Counted from the stretch's first letter, positions 50,847 through 61,647 are shown. The stretch: 64,000 nt of DNA from Sphingobacteriales bacterium (GCA_016711295.1 JADJTE010000001.1:372001-436000); one strand, 5' to 3'. The notes: generated by a model not told the origin, from the letters alone. Program-made: numbers and translations.

Positions 50847-51057
50847 TTATTGAAGACCACAATGGCATAGCAACGTGGGAGATAATTTATAATGAAATAG
50901 AAAAATATTATCCGGCTGCCAAAGTTTCTGAAACTTGGGAGGCAGGAATTAGAGGTGCTTTTTATAGAGAAGAAAAAAATAATCGCAACTTCAAAAGAGT
51001 TGGGTTAGGAATGGTTGCACTACTTGATTTCAAAGAAGAAAAAGTAGAAGAAATAAA

Positions 51058-52622
51058 CTGAAAACTCTACAGATTTCAATTTAGGGGATTTTTTTATTTT
51101 GTTCATGTAAGATATGTTTTGATTTTATTACTATCGTTATTGCATTAATTTTTATTCGCTTTGTTGTTTGTTTGGTGCATAACAGCTATTTTAGCGTCAT
51201 TTTTCATCAAACAAGTTACATAGATTGTAAGTTGAAGCAATACCTTTTGCCTTTATTGGCACGTTTAGCACAAAAGCAAGTTCGCGATAACCTTAAAAAG
51301 CTAATAGACAAGATGGTCGCAGGGGCGGTAGCAATCTTTACAGCCTTTATGAAAATAAATCGGAATATGTTAATGTTTGTCGTATGTTAAGCGGAGATTT
51401 GAATACCGTTGTTGATACGGATAAGTCAATATCAGCCTTTTGCAGAATGCCATTCCCTTTTTAAGGGCAAAAAGTGGTATCTATCGTTCATGATTGCAGC
51501 CCTATCCGCAAGCCCGGAGAGCCGTGTTTTAGATGGTTTGGGCAAGGTTCAGTCCTTAGACAATGCCGTTGTTAATGGCTACAATACCTTTGCTACGATA
51601 GCTGTTGATGTTGGAGGTCGGGAAGTTCGGCTGCTTGCTTGCACTCCTTTCAGCAACGGCGTTGATAGCTATGTAAGCAAAGAAGAACGAAAGGCTTATG
51701 AAACAGGACAGATTAAAGACCCTCAGCGGCGAGCCGCCATAGCGGCTTATGATGCTTCTGGCGAGAGCCACCACCAAAAAGACATCGTATTTGCACAAGT
51801 GCGCTTGGTTTCGGCGCATATTAAATCGATAGACCCCGATATATCAGTTGTAGATATTTTTGATAGAGGTTTTGATGATGTAGAATTGTTTGAGTTAGAA
51901 ACAGCATTAGGGCACGATTTTATTATCCGTTGCAAAGCCAGCCGAAACAGCAACGAGATGTATATAGACGAAAAAGGAATAGAAAGATGCCTAAAATTAA
52001 AAAATCAACGCTTTTGGAAAGGTGACGAAGTGATGTATGACCGCATTAGCTTCAAAAAAAAGACCTATAAAAACGTCAAAGGCGTTTTTTGAGTGGAACA
52101 CAGTAGAAATAAACGGCAATATCTATTCGGTTTTGAGGGTTACATTTATCAAAGTAATGGAAAAAAAGATATTCAGCGATGACATGTTACTGCTCACAAG
52201 TCTGACTATTACTGGCTTAGAAATGGCAAAACTAATTTGGGAAATGTATATGCAACGAATGGCGATAGAGTCTGTTTTCAAGTTCTGCAAAGATGAGTTG
52301 CAGTGGGAGGCACCAAGAGTGAATGATTGGCTAACGACGAAGCACTTGTTAAGTCTTGTCTATTTTGTAGCAGGGTATTTTTTACGAAATAAAAGACGAC
52401 CTTGTCCAAGATGAAGGTATTCAGTGGCTAGCAAAAATTGCTAACGGAAAAGGAAAAGTAAGCCCGCACTTTATTCTAAAAGGAATTGCCATGTTGATTG
52501 CCTACATCGAAATCAAAAAACTTATAGACGAAGGAGCAATAACAGAAGAACACATATTGTATGCAGAAAATATATTTATGTCAGGATAATTATAACGCAA
52601 TGAAAATCTGTAGAGTTTTCAG
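51058..52622 (+). mobile_element. IS4-like insertion sequence, 1565 bp
   Basis: The terminal inverted repeats begin CTGAAAACTCTACAGATTT on both sides, and a 7-bp duplication AAATAAA lies at 51051-51057 and 52623-52629. It carries a DDE transposase broken into several frames. It sits in the same gene as element G. Confidence 0.85.
51172..52589 (+). pseudogene. IS4-family DDE transposase, frameshifted
   Basis: Pieces at 51172-51390, 51409-52092, 52037-52414 and up to 52589 belong together. Recognisable parts are TIAVDVGGREVRLLACTP (first catalytic Asp region), VVDIFDRGFDDVELFE (second Asp), and the YMQRMAIESVFKFCKDELQWE region, written here as MAIESVFKFCKDELQ, with the third catalytic Glu in the Y-(2)-R-(3)-E signature. 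In-frame stops and frame changes make it inactive as read. Some breaks lie in A/T runs and may be sequencing errors. Confidence 0.75.
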
Positions 52623-53142
52623 AAATAAAAGAATATACAGTTAGAATGCATTCATTTATGGAAGGTATTTGTATAGAAATTGGTAATTTTTTGAACCTAA
52701 AAACTTTTACAGCCGACCCTTCTGCAAAATATAATAAATTGCGGTTATCTGATATTTCAACATTAAAGAATATTCCTCAATTTACTTATCCAGAGATAAT
52801 TGAAACCACAAAACGAATTGATGTTTTATGGTTTAATGAAAGAGGTTATCAATTTCCTAAAAGAGCAATTGAAGTTGTAGATAGTATTGGAACATTAGAG
52901 CCAGCATTAAAAAGGAGTATTCAGTTAATTGAATTTAATTTATCATTTTATATTCTCTGCAAAAATGAACACATTAAAAAAGTAGAAAAAGAATTAAATG
53001 CAGAGCCATATAATAGAATTAGAGAAAGATATATTATTAAAGATTATGACAGCATTTTGGGCATTTATTATAATCCAATAGCATTTAAAAACGATGAATT
53101 TCTTAAAGTAAAAAACACATTTTTGAAAAATCGAAAGCGGAT

Positions 53143-53930
53143 TTGCTTGAAAAGATTGCGGAATATCCAAGCCGATACATTGGTCTGTTCAGACCAACCA
53201 AACCCAAAGCAAAGATTTTGCAAAACCTTTTGCAATCTCACGAAATCCGTTTTGGCGATGCCTTTGAAAAAGCTATTGAAGAATATTTGGAACTCAAAGG
53301 TTGTGAAATTTTGCCCAAGAAATTTACAACAGCAAACAATGATACATTGAACATTGACCAGTGTTTTAGATACAAACAAAAGGTTTATTTCATAGAGCAA
53401 AAAGTTCGAGACGACCACGATTCGACCAAGAAACGCGGACAAATCCAAAACTTTGAAAAGAAATTGGATTTAATGCTAACAATGTTTGCAGAACAAGAAT
53501 TAGTTGGTATTTTCTATTTCATAGACCCCGACCTTGTGAAAAACAAAAATTTCTATGTTGCAGAATTAGATAAAATGAACAAGATTACAACGTAGAAACG
53601 CAAATTTTCTACGGACAGCCTTTGTTTGATTATTTGGGTCTGACGGACGTTTGGGACGAGATCTTGCAATACTTAGAACTTTGGAAAAAAGAAATTCCCG
53701 ACTTTCCCGAAATCAATTTTGACACTGACGCACAACATACGTTTGAAGAAATAAAAGACTTGAAACCGCTTATTTTCAGAAAACTTTTTGACAACGAAAT
53801 AATTTTTGAAGAAATTGTATTGACACTTTTTCCCGACAAGAAAACACTACGATTGTTGCTTAACTATTTTGAATCAAAAGAAACAACAATATACAAAACT
53901 CTTGCCGAGAAATTACGAGAAAAGATATAA
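53143..53930 (+). pseudogene. Type II restriction endonuclease-like gene (frameshifted)
   Basis: Frames 53143-53595 and about 53580-53930 join by adding one G near 53593 (DKMNKDYNVETQIFYG), giving about 262 residues. The N-terminal motif AEYPSRYIGLFRPTKPK is followed by a PD-(D/E)XK core: NIDQCFRYKQKVYFIEQK, with Asp and the EXK triad, then RDDHDSTKKRGQ. This is the style of sequence-specific type II enzymes, but I cannot name the recognition site. The first codon is TTG 53143. The frame is closed upstream at 53104, so it either overlaps the preceding gene or is fused to it through a missing A at 53126-53130. The matching methylase upstream is wrecked. Confidence 0.65.
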
Positions 53931-54170
53931 TATGACTTCAAACAAGAGTTTGGGGTAATACAATAGAGGGGGAACATTGGTGTCAAATTGGGCTATCGCA
54001 ATTCTAAGCAAGGTTGGTGCTAAAATTTGCTTATCGCCACTTGCAAGTTCCAATACAGACTATTGCGCTGTCCTATTTAGCCAATTTGTTTTGCTGCTGG
54101 GCATTTCGAGCAGCAGTTGCTTTTTGTAAAAAATAATTATGAATTTATCATTTATTGAGTAGTGCCGATT

Positions 54171-55198
54171 ATGCTCTTATCTTTTCTTGCCTATAAACTA
54201 ATTTTAGTCGTAGCACTTTTTGCCGTTACAATGGGCGTAGCTGCCTATTCGACCTTAGCCGAACGTAAATTTGCTGCCTTTTTTCAAGACCGTATCAGCC
54301 GAATCGTTCGGGCCCTTTGGTATATTGCAGCCCTTGGCTGACGGAGCAAAGTTTTTTCAAAGAAGACTTTACGCCTGCCCATGCCGATAAGTTTTTGTTC
54401 AACCTTGCGCCGGGCATCGCTATGTTCGTAGCCCTTATTACAGGAGCTGCCATTCCTTGGGGCGGCACGCTGCACCTATTTGGCACCGACTACGCGCTAC
54501 AAATAGCCGATTTAAATATCGGGATTTTGTATATTAGCGGTGTGGTGTCTATTGGCGTTTATGGCATTATGTTGGGCGGTTGGGCATCGAACAATAAATT
54601 TGCGCTTTTGGGAGCTATTCGCGCTTCGTCGCAGATGATTAGCTATGAAATAGGCATGGGCATTGCCATTATTGCCATTGTGATGATGTCGGGTTCGCTT
54701 AGTTTAGATGAAATAGTACGCCAGCAAGCGGGTTTTCATTGGAATATTTTTTATCAACCCATCGGCTTTCTCATTTTTATTACCTGCGCTTTTGCCGAAT
54801 GTAACCGCACCCCTTTCGATTTGCCCGAATGTGAGCAGGAGTTAGTTGGCGGCTACCATACCGAATACAGCAGTATGAAATTGGGCTTTTTTATGTTTTC
54901 TGAATATGTCAATATGTTCATTTCTTCGGCATTGATGGCATCGCTCTATTTTGGCGGCTATAATATGCCATTTATCGACCAATTAGGGCTGCCCCAAAAT
55001 GTACTGACGCTATTAGGTACGGCATTTTTGTTTGCCAAGATATTTTTCTTCATTTTCTTCTTTATGTGGATTCGCTGGACTATACCGCGTTTTCGCTACG
55101 ACCAATTAATGCACTTGGGCTGGAAGGTATTGATGCCCTTAGCTATCGTAAATATGTTACTCACGGGTGGTGCTATTTTGTTGAAAAACGGCTTATAA
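54171..55198 (+). CDS. nuoH: NADH-quinone oxidoreductase subunit H (frameshifted)
   Basis: About 343 residues after correcting several one-base indels between 54290 and 54362 (FFQDRIGPNR, GPFGILQPLADGAK and KFFFKEDF are the expected readings). The membrane subunit at the junction of the peripheral arm is recognised by AERKFAAFFQDR, ALLGAIRASSQMISYE, CAFAECNRTPFDLPE(C)EQELV and the GYHTEYSSMKLGFF loop, which together form the quinone-chamber entrance. Eight membrane helices are expected. It is the first nuo gene visible; nuoA-G are not upstream, where the broken restriction locus lies instead. Confidence 0.9.
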
Positions 55199-55284
55199 GC
55201 ATACCCTTTATCCGATAAAAATTAATGCTGCTTGTGTCTAATTGCCCGCACATTTTTTTACAATCATTCTAATCAACTAAGTAT

Positions 55285-55818
55285 ATGCTACTAACTAACC
55301 GCTCCAAAGTAGTATCGAAAAAAGAGATGACCCTGAGCGAAAAGCTATACCTGCCCGCTATTGCTACGGGTTTGGGTATTACGCTCAAACACTTTTTTCA
55401 GAAAAAAGCGACGTTCAGCTACCCCGAAGTGCAGCGCGAATTTGCGCCCGTATTTCGCGGCAGACACGTCTTGAAGCGCGACGACCAAGGCGCAGAACGC
55501 TGTACGGCTTGCGGCTTGTGTGCCGTAGCCTGCCCCGCCGAAGCTATCACTATGATTGCTGCTGAGCGCAAGCGCGGCGAAGAGCATTTGTATAGAGAAG
55601 AAAAATATGCCGAAAAATACGAAATCAATATGCTGCGCTGCATTTTTTGCGGCTTGTGCGAAGAGGCTTGCCCCAAAGAAGCTATTTTTCTTACCGACCG
55701 CATTACCACCGCCGAATATCATCGCGATACGTTTATTTATGGCAAAGATAAATTGGTAGAACCCATCGACCAGCGCGTTGACGTAAGCCTACGCGGAAAA
55801 CCCAGCGGACGCGACTAA
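55285..55818 (+). CDS. nuoI: NADH-quinone oxidoreductase subunit I
   Basis: 177 residues. Two 4Fe-4S binding motifs are complete: C73, C76, C79, C83 in CTACGLCAVACP and C119, C122, C125, C129 in CIFCGLCEEACP. They carry clusters N6a and N6b, which pass electrons from NuoG toward quinone. A short amphipathic N-terminus attaches the protein to the membrane arm. It lies 86 bp after nuoH. The frame is intact. Confidence 0.95.
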   Translation: MLLTNRSKVVSKKEMTLSEKLYLPAIATGLGITLKHFFQKKATFSYPEVQREFAPVFRGRHVLKRDDQGAERCTACGLCAVACPAEAITMIAAERKRGEEHLYREEKYAEKYEINMLRCIFCGLCEEACPKEAIFLTDRITTAEYHRDTFIYGKDKLVEPIDQRVDVSLRGKPSGRD

Positions 55819-55845
55819 CCCATACCTTAGCTTTTATTGCTCATC

Positions 55846-56340
55846 ATGGAAATACTTTTTTACTTATTAGCCATAGTTGCCATAGCATCGGCACTCGGCG
55901 TAGTTTTGTCCAAAAATCCGGTATATAGTGTATTGTCTCTTATTTGCACTTTTTTTGCCATAGCCGCGCAATATATTTTGCTCAATGCCCAATTTTTGGC
56001 TGCCGTACATATCATCGTATATGCAGGTGCCATTATGGTCTTGTTCTTGTTTGTCATTATGTTGCTCAACCTGAACATTTTGGTCGAAACGCAGCGGTTT
56101 ACCACTGCCCGCCTGACCGCAGCCTTCACAGGTGGTTTGTTGTGCTTGGTGCTGATAGCCGCCCTACGCTCGGCAGGCGACATCAAAGCTGCTAATCCCG
56201 CTAATGCCAAAATTGGCTTAATCGAAAATTTGGGTATGACCCTTTTCAACCAATACTTATTGCCTTTTGAAGTATCATCGCTGCTATTTTTGGCGGCAAT
56301 GGTCGGAGCGGTTGTATTGGCTAAAAAAGAAATTGCTTAA
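55846..56340 (+). CDS. nuoJ: NADH-quinone oxidoreductase subunit J
   Basis: 164 residues from ATG 55846 (an upstream TTG exists). Five hydrophobic segments, with NPVYSVLSLICTFFAIA and AVHIIVYAGAIMVLFLFVIMLL (VHIIVYAGAIMVLF is the conserved third helix with its pi-bulge region). Part of the proton-translocating membrane arm. It lies 27 bp after nuoI. Confidence 0.92.
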   Translation: MEILFYLLAIVAIASALGVVLSKNPVYSVLSLICTFFAIAAQYILLNAQFLAAVHIIVYAGAIMVLFLFVIMLLNLNILVETQRFTTARLTAAFTGGLLCLVLIAALRSAGDIKAANPANAKIGLIENLGMTLFNQYLLPFEVSSLLFLAAMVGAVVLAKKEIA

Positions 56341-56403
56341 CCGCGCCGACACATTCATCGCACCACTTTCTTTGCCCTCCGTTCTCCGTTAGCTATTATT
56401 ACT

Positions 56404-56706
56404 ATGATACCCTTAGACCATTATATCTATCTCAGTTCTATTCTGTTTGCCATAGGCGTTACGGGTGTACTAATGCGCCGCAACATGATAGTTTTGTTTA
56501 TGTGCATCGAGCTGATGCTCAATGCCAGCAACTTACTGCTCGTGGCTTTATCGCAATACCATTCCGACAGCGCGGCGCAGGTATTCGTTTTCTTTGTTAT
56601 GCTCGTTGCAGCTGCCGAAGCCGCCGTAGGGTTAGCTATTCTCGTGATGTTATATCGCAACAACCCCACTACCCAAATAGACGTTTGGAATAGGTTGAAA
56701 AACTAA
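56404..56706 (+). CDS. nuoK: NADH-quinone oxidoreductase subunit K
   Basis: 100 residues and three membrane helices, with the conserved glutamates in MCIELMLNASNL and AAAEAAVGLAI that form part of the proton relay (corresponding to NuoK Glu36 and Glu72 of E. coli). The frame is intact. It lies 5 bp before the inserted Uma2 gene. Confidence 0.95.
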   Translation: MIPLDHYIYLSSILFAIGVTGVLMRRNMIVLFMCIELMLNASNLLLVALSQYHSDSAAQVFVFFVMLVAAAEAAVGLAILVMLYRNNPTTQIDVWNRLKN

Positions 56707-56711
56707 GCACT

Positions 56712-57317
56712 ATGCCAAATATCATTACCCATATCGACCAATTAGACCCGAACGGCACTTATACTTATGCCGATTATCTGATGTGGCAATTTCAAGAACG
56801 TTTGGAATTAATAAAGGGTCATATATTTAAGATGGCTGCCCCCACAGCCAACCATCAACGAATATCTACTCGTATTGTGCGCGAATTGGCGGCTTATCTG
56901 AGGCACAAGAGATGCGAAGTATTTGCTGCCCCCTTTGATGTACGTCTCATCGATTTTCAGAAATCGACCACCGACTGCGAAATACGAACCGTTGTACAGC
57001 CCGATATATGTATCGTATGCGACCGAAACAAATTAGACCGGCGCGGTTGCCTGGGTGCACCCGATTTGATTATCGAAATACTATCGCACAGCACAGCCAA
57101 AAAAGACCTAAAAGACAAATACGCACTTTACGAAGAAAACCAGGTGAAAGAGTATTGGATTGTAGACTATAATACCACACAGGTTTTTGACCTGGACAAA
57201 GCAGGTAAATACCAACTACGCAAAATATATTCCCCCGATGACGAAGTACCCGTAGGCATCTTTAGCGATTGTATCATCAACCTAACCGACATTTTCGAGG
57301 ATTTAGACGATTACTAA
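56712..57317 (+). CDS. Uma2-family PD-(D/E)XK nuclease-like protein inside the nuo operon
   Basis: 201 residues. It shows the Uma2 (DUF820) pattern: YTYADYLMWQ, ELIKGHIFKMAAPTANHQ, VVQPDICIVCDRNKL and the core LIIEILSHSTAKKDL with EYWIVDY. Uma2 proteins have a PD-(D/E)XK fold, occur in many copies in cyanobacteria and Bacteroidota, and have no settled function. Placed 5 bp after nuoK, it must be co-transcribed with complex I genes. A 77-bp partial duplicate of its own 5' region lies just downstream (57355-57431), a sign that it arrived or expanded recently. Confidence 0.85.
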   Translation: MPNIITHIDQLDPNGTYTYADYLMWQFQERLELIKGHIFKMAAPTANHQRISTRIVRELAAYLRHKRCEVFAAPFDVRLIDFQKSTTDCEIRTVVQPDICIVCDRNKLDRRGCLGAPDLIIEILSHSTAKKDLKDKYALYEENQVKEYWIVDYNTTQVFDLDKAGKYQLRKIYSPDDEVPVGIFSDCIINLTDIFEDLDDY

Positions 57318-57354
57318 AATACCACCGAACAACTGCCGTAATTAAGAGCATCTG

Positions 57355-57431
57355 CTAATTAGACCCAAACGGCACTTATGCTTATGCCGATTATCTTGAT
57401 GTGGCAATTTCAAGAACGTTTGAAATTAACA
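57355..57431 (+). pseudogene. Partial duplicate of the Uma2 gene start
   Basis: Matches 56740-56816 almost base for base (TTAGACCCxAACGGCACTTA through TTTGxAATTAA), with a few substitutions and one inserted base after TATCT. It lies between the Uma2 gene and nuoL and is too short to encode anything. Confidence 0.8.
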
Positions 57432-57481
57432 AAAAAACATATCTACCGCCCTACTCATAGCACCCGCCTAACATCGCCTAT

Positions 57482-59396
57482 ATGCCCCACCTTTCTACGA
57501 TAGACCTTGCCCTTAGCGGTATTGTTGCCGCTCCTTTTATCGGATTTCTGCTCAACGGCTTATTGGGCAAAAACCTCTCCAAATCAATAGCTTCCCTTAT
57601 CGGGATTAGTGCCATTGGCGTTTCATTTGCCCTAAGCATATTGCTTTTAGTCCAATATTTAGGTGGTGCGTTTGAGGCGCATACCACTACCTTGTTCGAG
57701 TGGATACCGTTAGGAGTAGGTAGTAGCATCGGGTTTTCGTTGCTTGCCGACCCCTTGTCGCTTGTTATGCTTATGGTTGTTACAGGCGTAGGTTTGCTCA
57801 TACATATCTATTCTGCGGGCTATATGCACGACGATGACGGTTTATACAAGTTTTTTGCCTACATGAACCTATTCGTATTCTCGATGCTGCTGCTCGTATT
57901 GGGGTCTAATTTTGTGCTGATGTTTGCGGGTTGGGAAGGTGTGGGTCTATGTTCGTTCTTGCTCATTGGGTTTTGGTTCAAAAATTCCGACTATAATGCC
58001 GCCGCCAAAAAAGCCTTTGTCATGAATCGTATCGGCGATTTGGGTTTTTTGTTGGGTATGTTTTTGCTATTTGCCAATTACGGCAGCCTCAACTATGCCG
58101 ATTTGCTCCACGGCACCGCCTTTGCTACTAATGACCCAACCGTTATCGCTATTACGTTATTGTTGTTTGTAGGCGCGGCAGGTAAAAGTGCGCAAATACC
58201 GCTCTACACTTGGCTACCCGATGCTATGGCAGGTCCTTACGCCCGTATCAGCACTTATACACGCTGCTACGATGGTTACAGCAGGCGTATATATGATAGG
58301 GCGGTGCAGCCCCTTGTATAGCGCAGCACCTTTTACTTTGAGTATCATAGCGGCTGTGGGTATGCTCACGGCTCTATTAGCAGCTACCATTGCAGTTTAT
58401 CAAAACGACATCAAAAAAATATTAGCCTATTCTACTGTTAGTCAATTGGGATATATGTTTGTAGCTATGGGTCTGGGGGCTTATACGGCAGGTATTTTTC
58501 ATTTGGTGACACACGCTTTTTTTAAAGCCTTGTTGTTTCTGGGCGCGGGTGCGGTGATACACTCCCTACACGGCGAACAAGACATACGCAAAATGGGTGG
58601 ATTAAAAGACCACCTACCGCTCACTTACCGCGTTATGCTCATCGGCACGCTGGCAATTGCAGGTATACCGCCTTTGGCAGGTTTTTTCTCAAAAGACGAA
58701 ATATTACTACACGCCTTCTCGCAGAATAAACTGCTATGGCTGTTTGCTGTTGCGGGGTCGCTACTTACGGCGTTTTATATGTTCCGCATGTTGCTGCTTA
58801 CGTTTTGGGGCAATTATCGCGGCAAGCAACATACCTTAGAACACCTACATCACAACCCCGCTTCGATGAATATACCGCTCGTCGCCTTAGCTATATTGAG
58901 TTGTGTAGGCGGGTTCATAGGGCTACCTCACTTCTTGGGCGGCTCGCAATTGCACCATTTTTTAGAACCGCTATTCGGACATACCGAAAACGCCCTACAT
59001 GCCGAAGCTACCACCGAAATAGGTTTGATGGTACTAATGGTCGGATTGGTAGGTGCCTTGATATACTACGTTACCTCGCGCTTTACTGCGCAAAAAGCCA
59101 ATGATTGGGTGACAGAAAATACCGAAACAACCCTATACAAACGCCTGCCCGCCCATAAATATTACGTAGACGAACTATACGACCGCTTAATAGTTCGCCC
59201 ACTCAACACCTTTTCAGAATTTGCCCACCAAATTTTAGATATACAGTTTTTTGATGGCATCGTCAATGGAATAGGCAATGCCGCCCTAGGCTTGGGCACT
59301 TGGGCGCGACAACTACAAACAGGCAATATCGGTTTTTATTTGATAGCAATGGTTGTAGGTGTAATAGGCATTATTTTGTTGGGGCTGATAAAATAA
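57482..59396 (+). CDS. nuoL: NADH-quinone oxidoreductase subunit L (one frameshift)
   Basis: Frames 57482-58321 and 58188-59396 join by removing one T near 58237, giving [22 protein letters not shown]; about 637 residues. Antiporter-like subunit with the conserved Lys and Glu of the discontinuous helices (GWEGVGLCSFLLIGFW, GKSAQIPLYTWLPDAM, VTHAFFKALLFLGAGAVIH) and the long C-terminal lateral helix region after 59100. It translocates protons. It is separated from nuoM by 2.25 kb of mobile DNA. Confidence 0.93.
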
Positions 59397-59496
59397 GGCA
59401 ATTGCTGTAATTGACGATTGATGATTTGGGAGGGGCGATTAGCCATTTTATTTTATAAAAAACAAAGATGAAAGAACAATTAACAGCGATTTTTAG

Positions 59497-59816
59497 TGGT
59501 ATGATTTTTAAATTTTGAGTATTAATTTTGCCTATCATGTATTCATTTCCAAGCGTTAGGACTTAGGAAATAGCGTTAGATAATTGGGGTATTAGTTCAA
59601 GAACTCCCCTAATCCCCTCAAATAGGGGAAATTTATGCAAGATATAATTTACTGATTATCAACAATTTACGATAAATTACAAAAGCATTTAATGTATTTT
59701 GTTTTTAAAATAACGTAAATATATTACATCGGCAATATCTAATAGACACAAGTCTGAGAATACCGTAGGCATGAAACTCGTACAAGGTAAGTGTATAAAA
59801 CTTAAAAACCAAACCA
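59497..59816. mobile_element. Element D, copy 3 (inverted), 320 bp
   Basis: Reverse orientation of copy 1, with TGGTATGATTTTTAAA and CTTAAAAACCAAACCA ends and TTAG on both sides (59493-59496 and 59817-59820). The CCCCTCAAATAGGGG-type hairpin is kept. It lies between nuoL and nuoM. Confidence 0.78.
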
Positions 59817-59892
59817 TTAGTATTCTAACAGAAAAGTTTTTAAAACCATTTTAAAAATGTAAGCAACTGAATATCAAGTAATTATATTAAAA

Positions 59893-61362
59893 TTCAACAT
59901 CTCTGCCATTTAAGCGGCGTTAATGATGTCATTTGGGACGAAATTAGCCACAAAATCGGGGTTTAAAAAAACATTTAGGTTGTTTTTGTGCAATTTTAAA
60001 ATGCTTTCGAGGTTTTTTTTGGGCTTTAATTATGGTTTTGAGGTCAAGCAGCGAGAGCTTGGGTTGTCTGGTTTTATTGCCCATTGTTGTTGCCAAACCT
60101 TAGCAGCAACAAGTGCCAGAAAAGCGAGATTGAACATATTATTGAGTTGCGTTTGATGATAATTTTGAATTTGTGCAGTCCAAAATGTTGTTTGGCATCT
60201 CTAAAATCGAACTCAATTTGGAAGCGCAATGTGTAATATGCCATCATCGTTTGGGCATCGAGTTGGAGGTCGTTCGAGAAAGATGACGGTATGCCACTTT
60301 GCCTGTTTTGAGGTTGGTGGCTTTTGTCGAAACTACGTTGAGCAAAAACGCAGGCATTTCTTTATTGTATGCCTGAAATTGATAGATGGTGTAGTGTATG
60401 CCGTTTTCTGTTTTTTTCGGAGACGATGAGTGTATCGGGCAAGTTTTTGATGTCGACTTTACGACCGTATTTTTGGGGTCTTCCTCGTTTTTTGTTGGGC
60501 GTATCGGTGTCATTTTGGGGCGTATCGGGTAGGAAAAACAAGGCGGGTGACTGGCGCAATTCGGAAATGACGCATAGTCCTTTTTCTTTGGCTAATTGCA
60601 AGTATTTGCTATTGCCGTAGGCTGAATCGAGGATTAAGTACGACAAGTTTAGTCCGGGAAAAGGCTTGATAATAAGCTCATTATACTTTCGAAAAAAAGT
60701 TTTAAATGTACGAAATGACGCAGTTTGTTCGGGCGCATCTGCCGCAACATCGCTTTTTTGGGGGCGTTCTTTGTGCCCTTTTTCGCCCTTTGGGCTTACC
60801 TTTGCCCGCTGCTCTTTTCGCTTTTTCGACTGCTATGCGTGCCTTGTCTTGTTCGTTGTATACTACTTGGTTTAGCCCCAAAAATAGGATTTCTCGCTAT
60901 CTACCTCTACCAAAGAAAAACCGAAAAAACACACCGAATTAATCGCCGTCTGGAAGCACGGACGAATAGAAGCGTCCCTGACCGAAGGTCGATTTTCGCG
61001 ATTTCGACTCAACCGTTTCATCGGCTACTAATAAATAAATACAGCCCTCTTTATGGAATGAAACATTTAAATATTCTTAAAAACAACGAATTCAATTTAT
61101 TGTTTGTCTGATAAATCGGAACAGGCTGCGTTCGCTATATGTCGTATAGCGGCTTAGGGTGCGAATGCCGCCACCATAAGAAATACAAAGAAATGAATGC
61201 AATATCTCCATAAAATACCTACATTTGCAGGGCGATACAGCGCGAAAAGTTATTTCTATCAAGCATTGAATAGCGTTTTTTTAAGGTTTGGAAACTCAAA
61301 ATTAACGCTTTTTCAATGCTTTTTCATATTTGCACTGCCTTTATTTTGGCAGAGATGTTGAA
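59893..61362 (-). mobile_element. IS4-family-like insertion sequence, about 1470 bp
   Basis: Perfect 16-bp inverted ends, TTCAACATCTCTGCCA at 59893-59908 and its complement at 61347-61362. It contains a decayed transposase on the minus strand. I cannot find a convincing target duplication. It is inserted between nuoL and nuoM. Confidence 0.82.
59947..61060 (-). pseudogene. DDE transposase of the nuoL-nuoM IS, frameshifted
   Basis: From the N-terminal side: SLVEVDSEKSYFWG, a shift to LNQVVYNEQDKARIAVEKAK, a Lys-rich stretch, then LSYLILDSAYGNSKYLQLAKEKG in two short motifs (YLILDSAYGN holds the second catalytic Asp), GLCVISELRQSPAL, and AYYTLRFQIEFDFRDAKQHF with the third catalytic Glu and the Y-R-E-type signature. 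At least four frame changes occur, so it is inactive as read. It differs from the transposase at 51172. Confidence 0.75.
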
Positions 61363-61385
61363 AAATTAGTACCTTAATTTTTTTG

Positions 61386-61542
61386 TCAGAACATTAGTAT
61401 TAAAATTTAACAATCTGTATTATGCTCACAATAAGTAATATGTAAAATTATCAACTTTTTATTAAAATTTTTAAAATAAATTTAAATTACTCGTTTTCAG
61501 TGTATCATATAACGTAAATTGTTTGATGCCGTGAATGACTGA
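61386..61542. mobile_element. Inverted-repeat element A, copy 3
   Basis: Same AT-rich body and GTGAATGACTGA right end as copy 1. The left end TCAGAACATTAGTATTAAAA is more diverged. It lies 24 bp after the IS, 105 bp before nuoM. Confidence 0.72.
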
Positions 61543-61647
61543 GAAAAGATAGTTCGTAATTCAGAAATCATAATTCGTAATTTGGCTTACTCTTCTCCGA
61601 CTTGATACCCGAATCATGCGCCCCATTTACCAACAAATCGAATTTTA

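Larger units (their letters stand above)
50634..53142 (+). pseudogene. Winged-helix plus nuclease-like gene, split by element G and an IS
   Basis: Excising element G (with one 7-bp duplicate) and the IS at 51058-52622 (with one 7-bp duplicate) restores one frame: MTKVDAIRKVIEDHNG, WEIIYNEIEKYYP, GIRGAFYREE, then KEEKVEEIKEYTVRM into the downstream frame. The result is about 280 residues. The N-terminal 75 residues look like a winged-helix DNA-binding domain. The rest contains RIDVLWFNERG, then FPKRAIEVVDSIGT, which fits a PD-(D/E)XK-like nuclease core with a degenerate last motif. It overlaps the methylase remnant by 14 bp. The gene cannot be functional as it stands. Confidence 0.7.

Noticed and set aside
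60725..61111. Plus-strand ORF of 128 residues in the nuoL-nuoM gap
   Set aside because: It is antisense to the decayed transposase, whose DDE motifs are clear on the minus strand.
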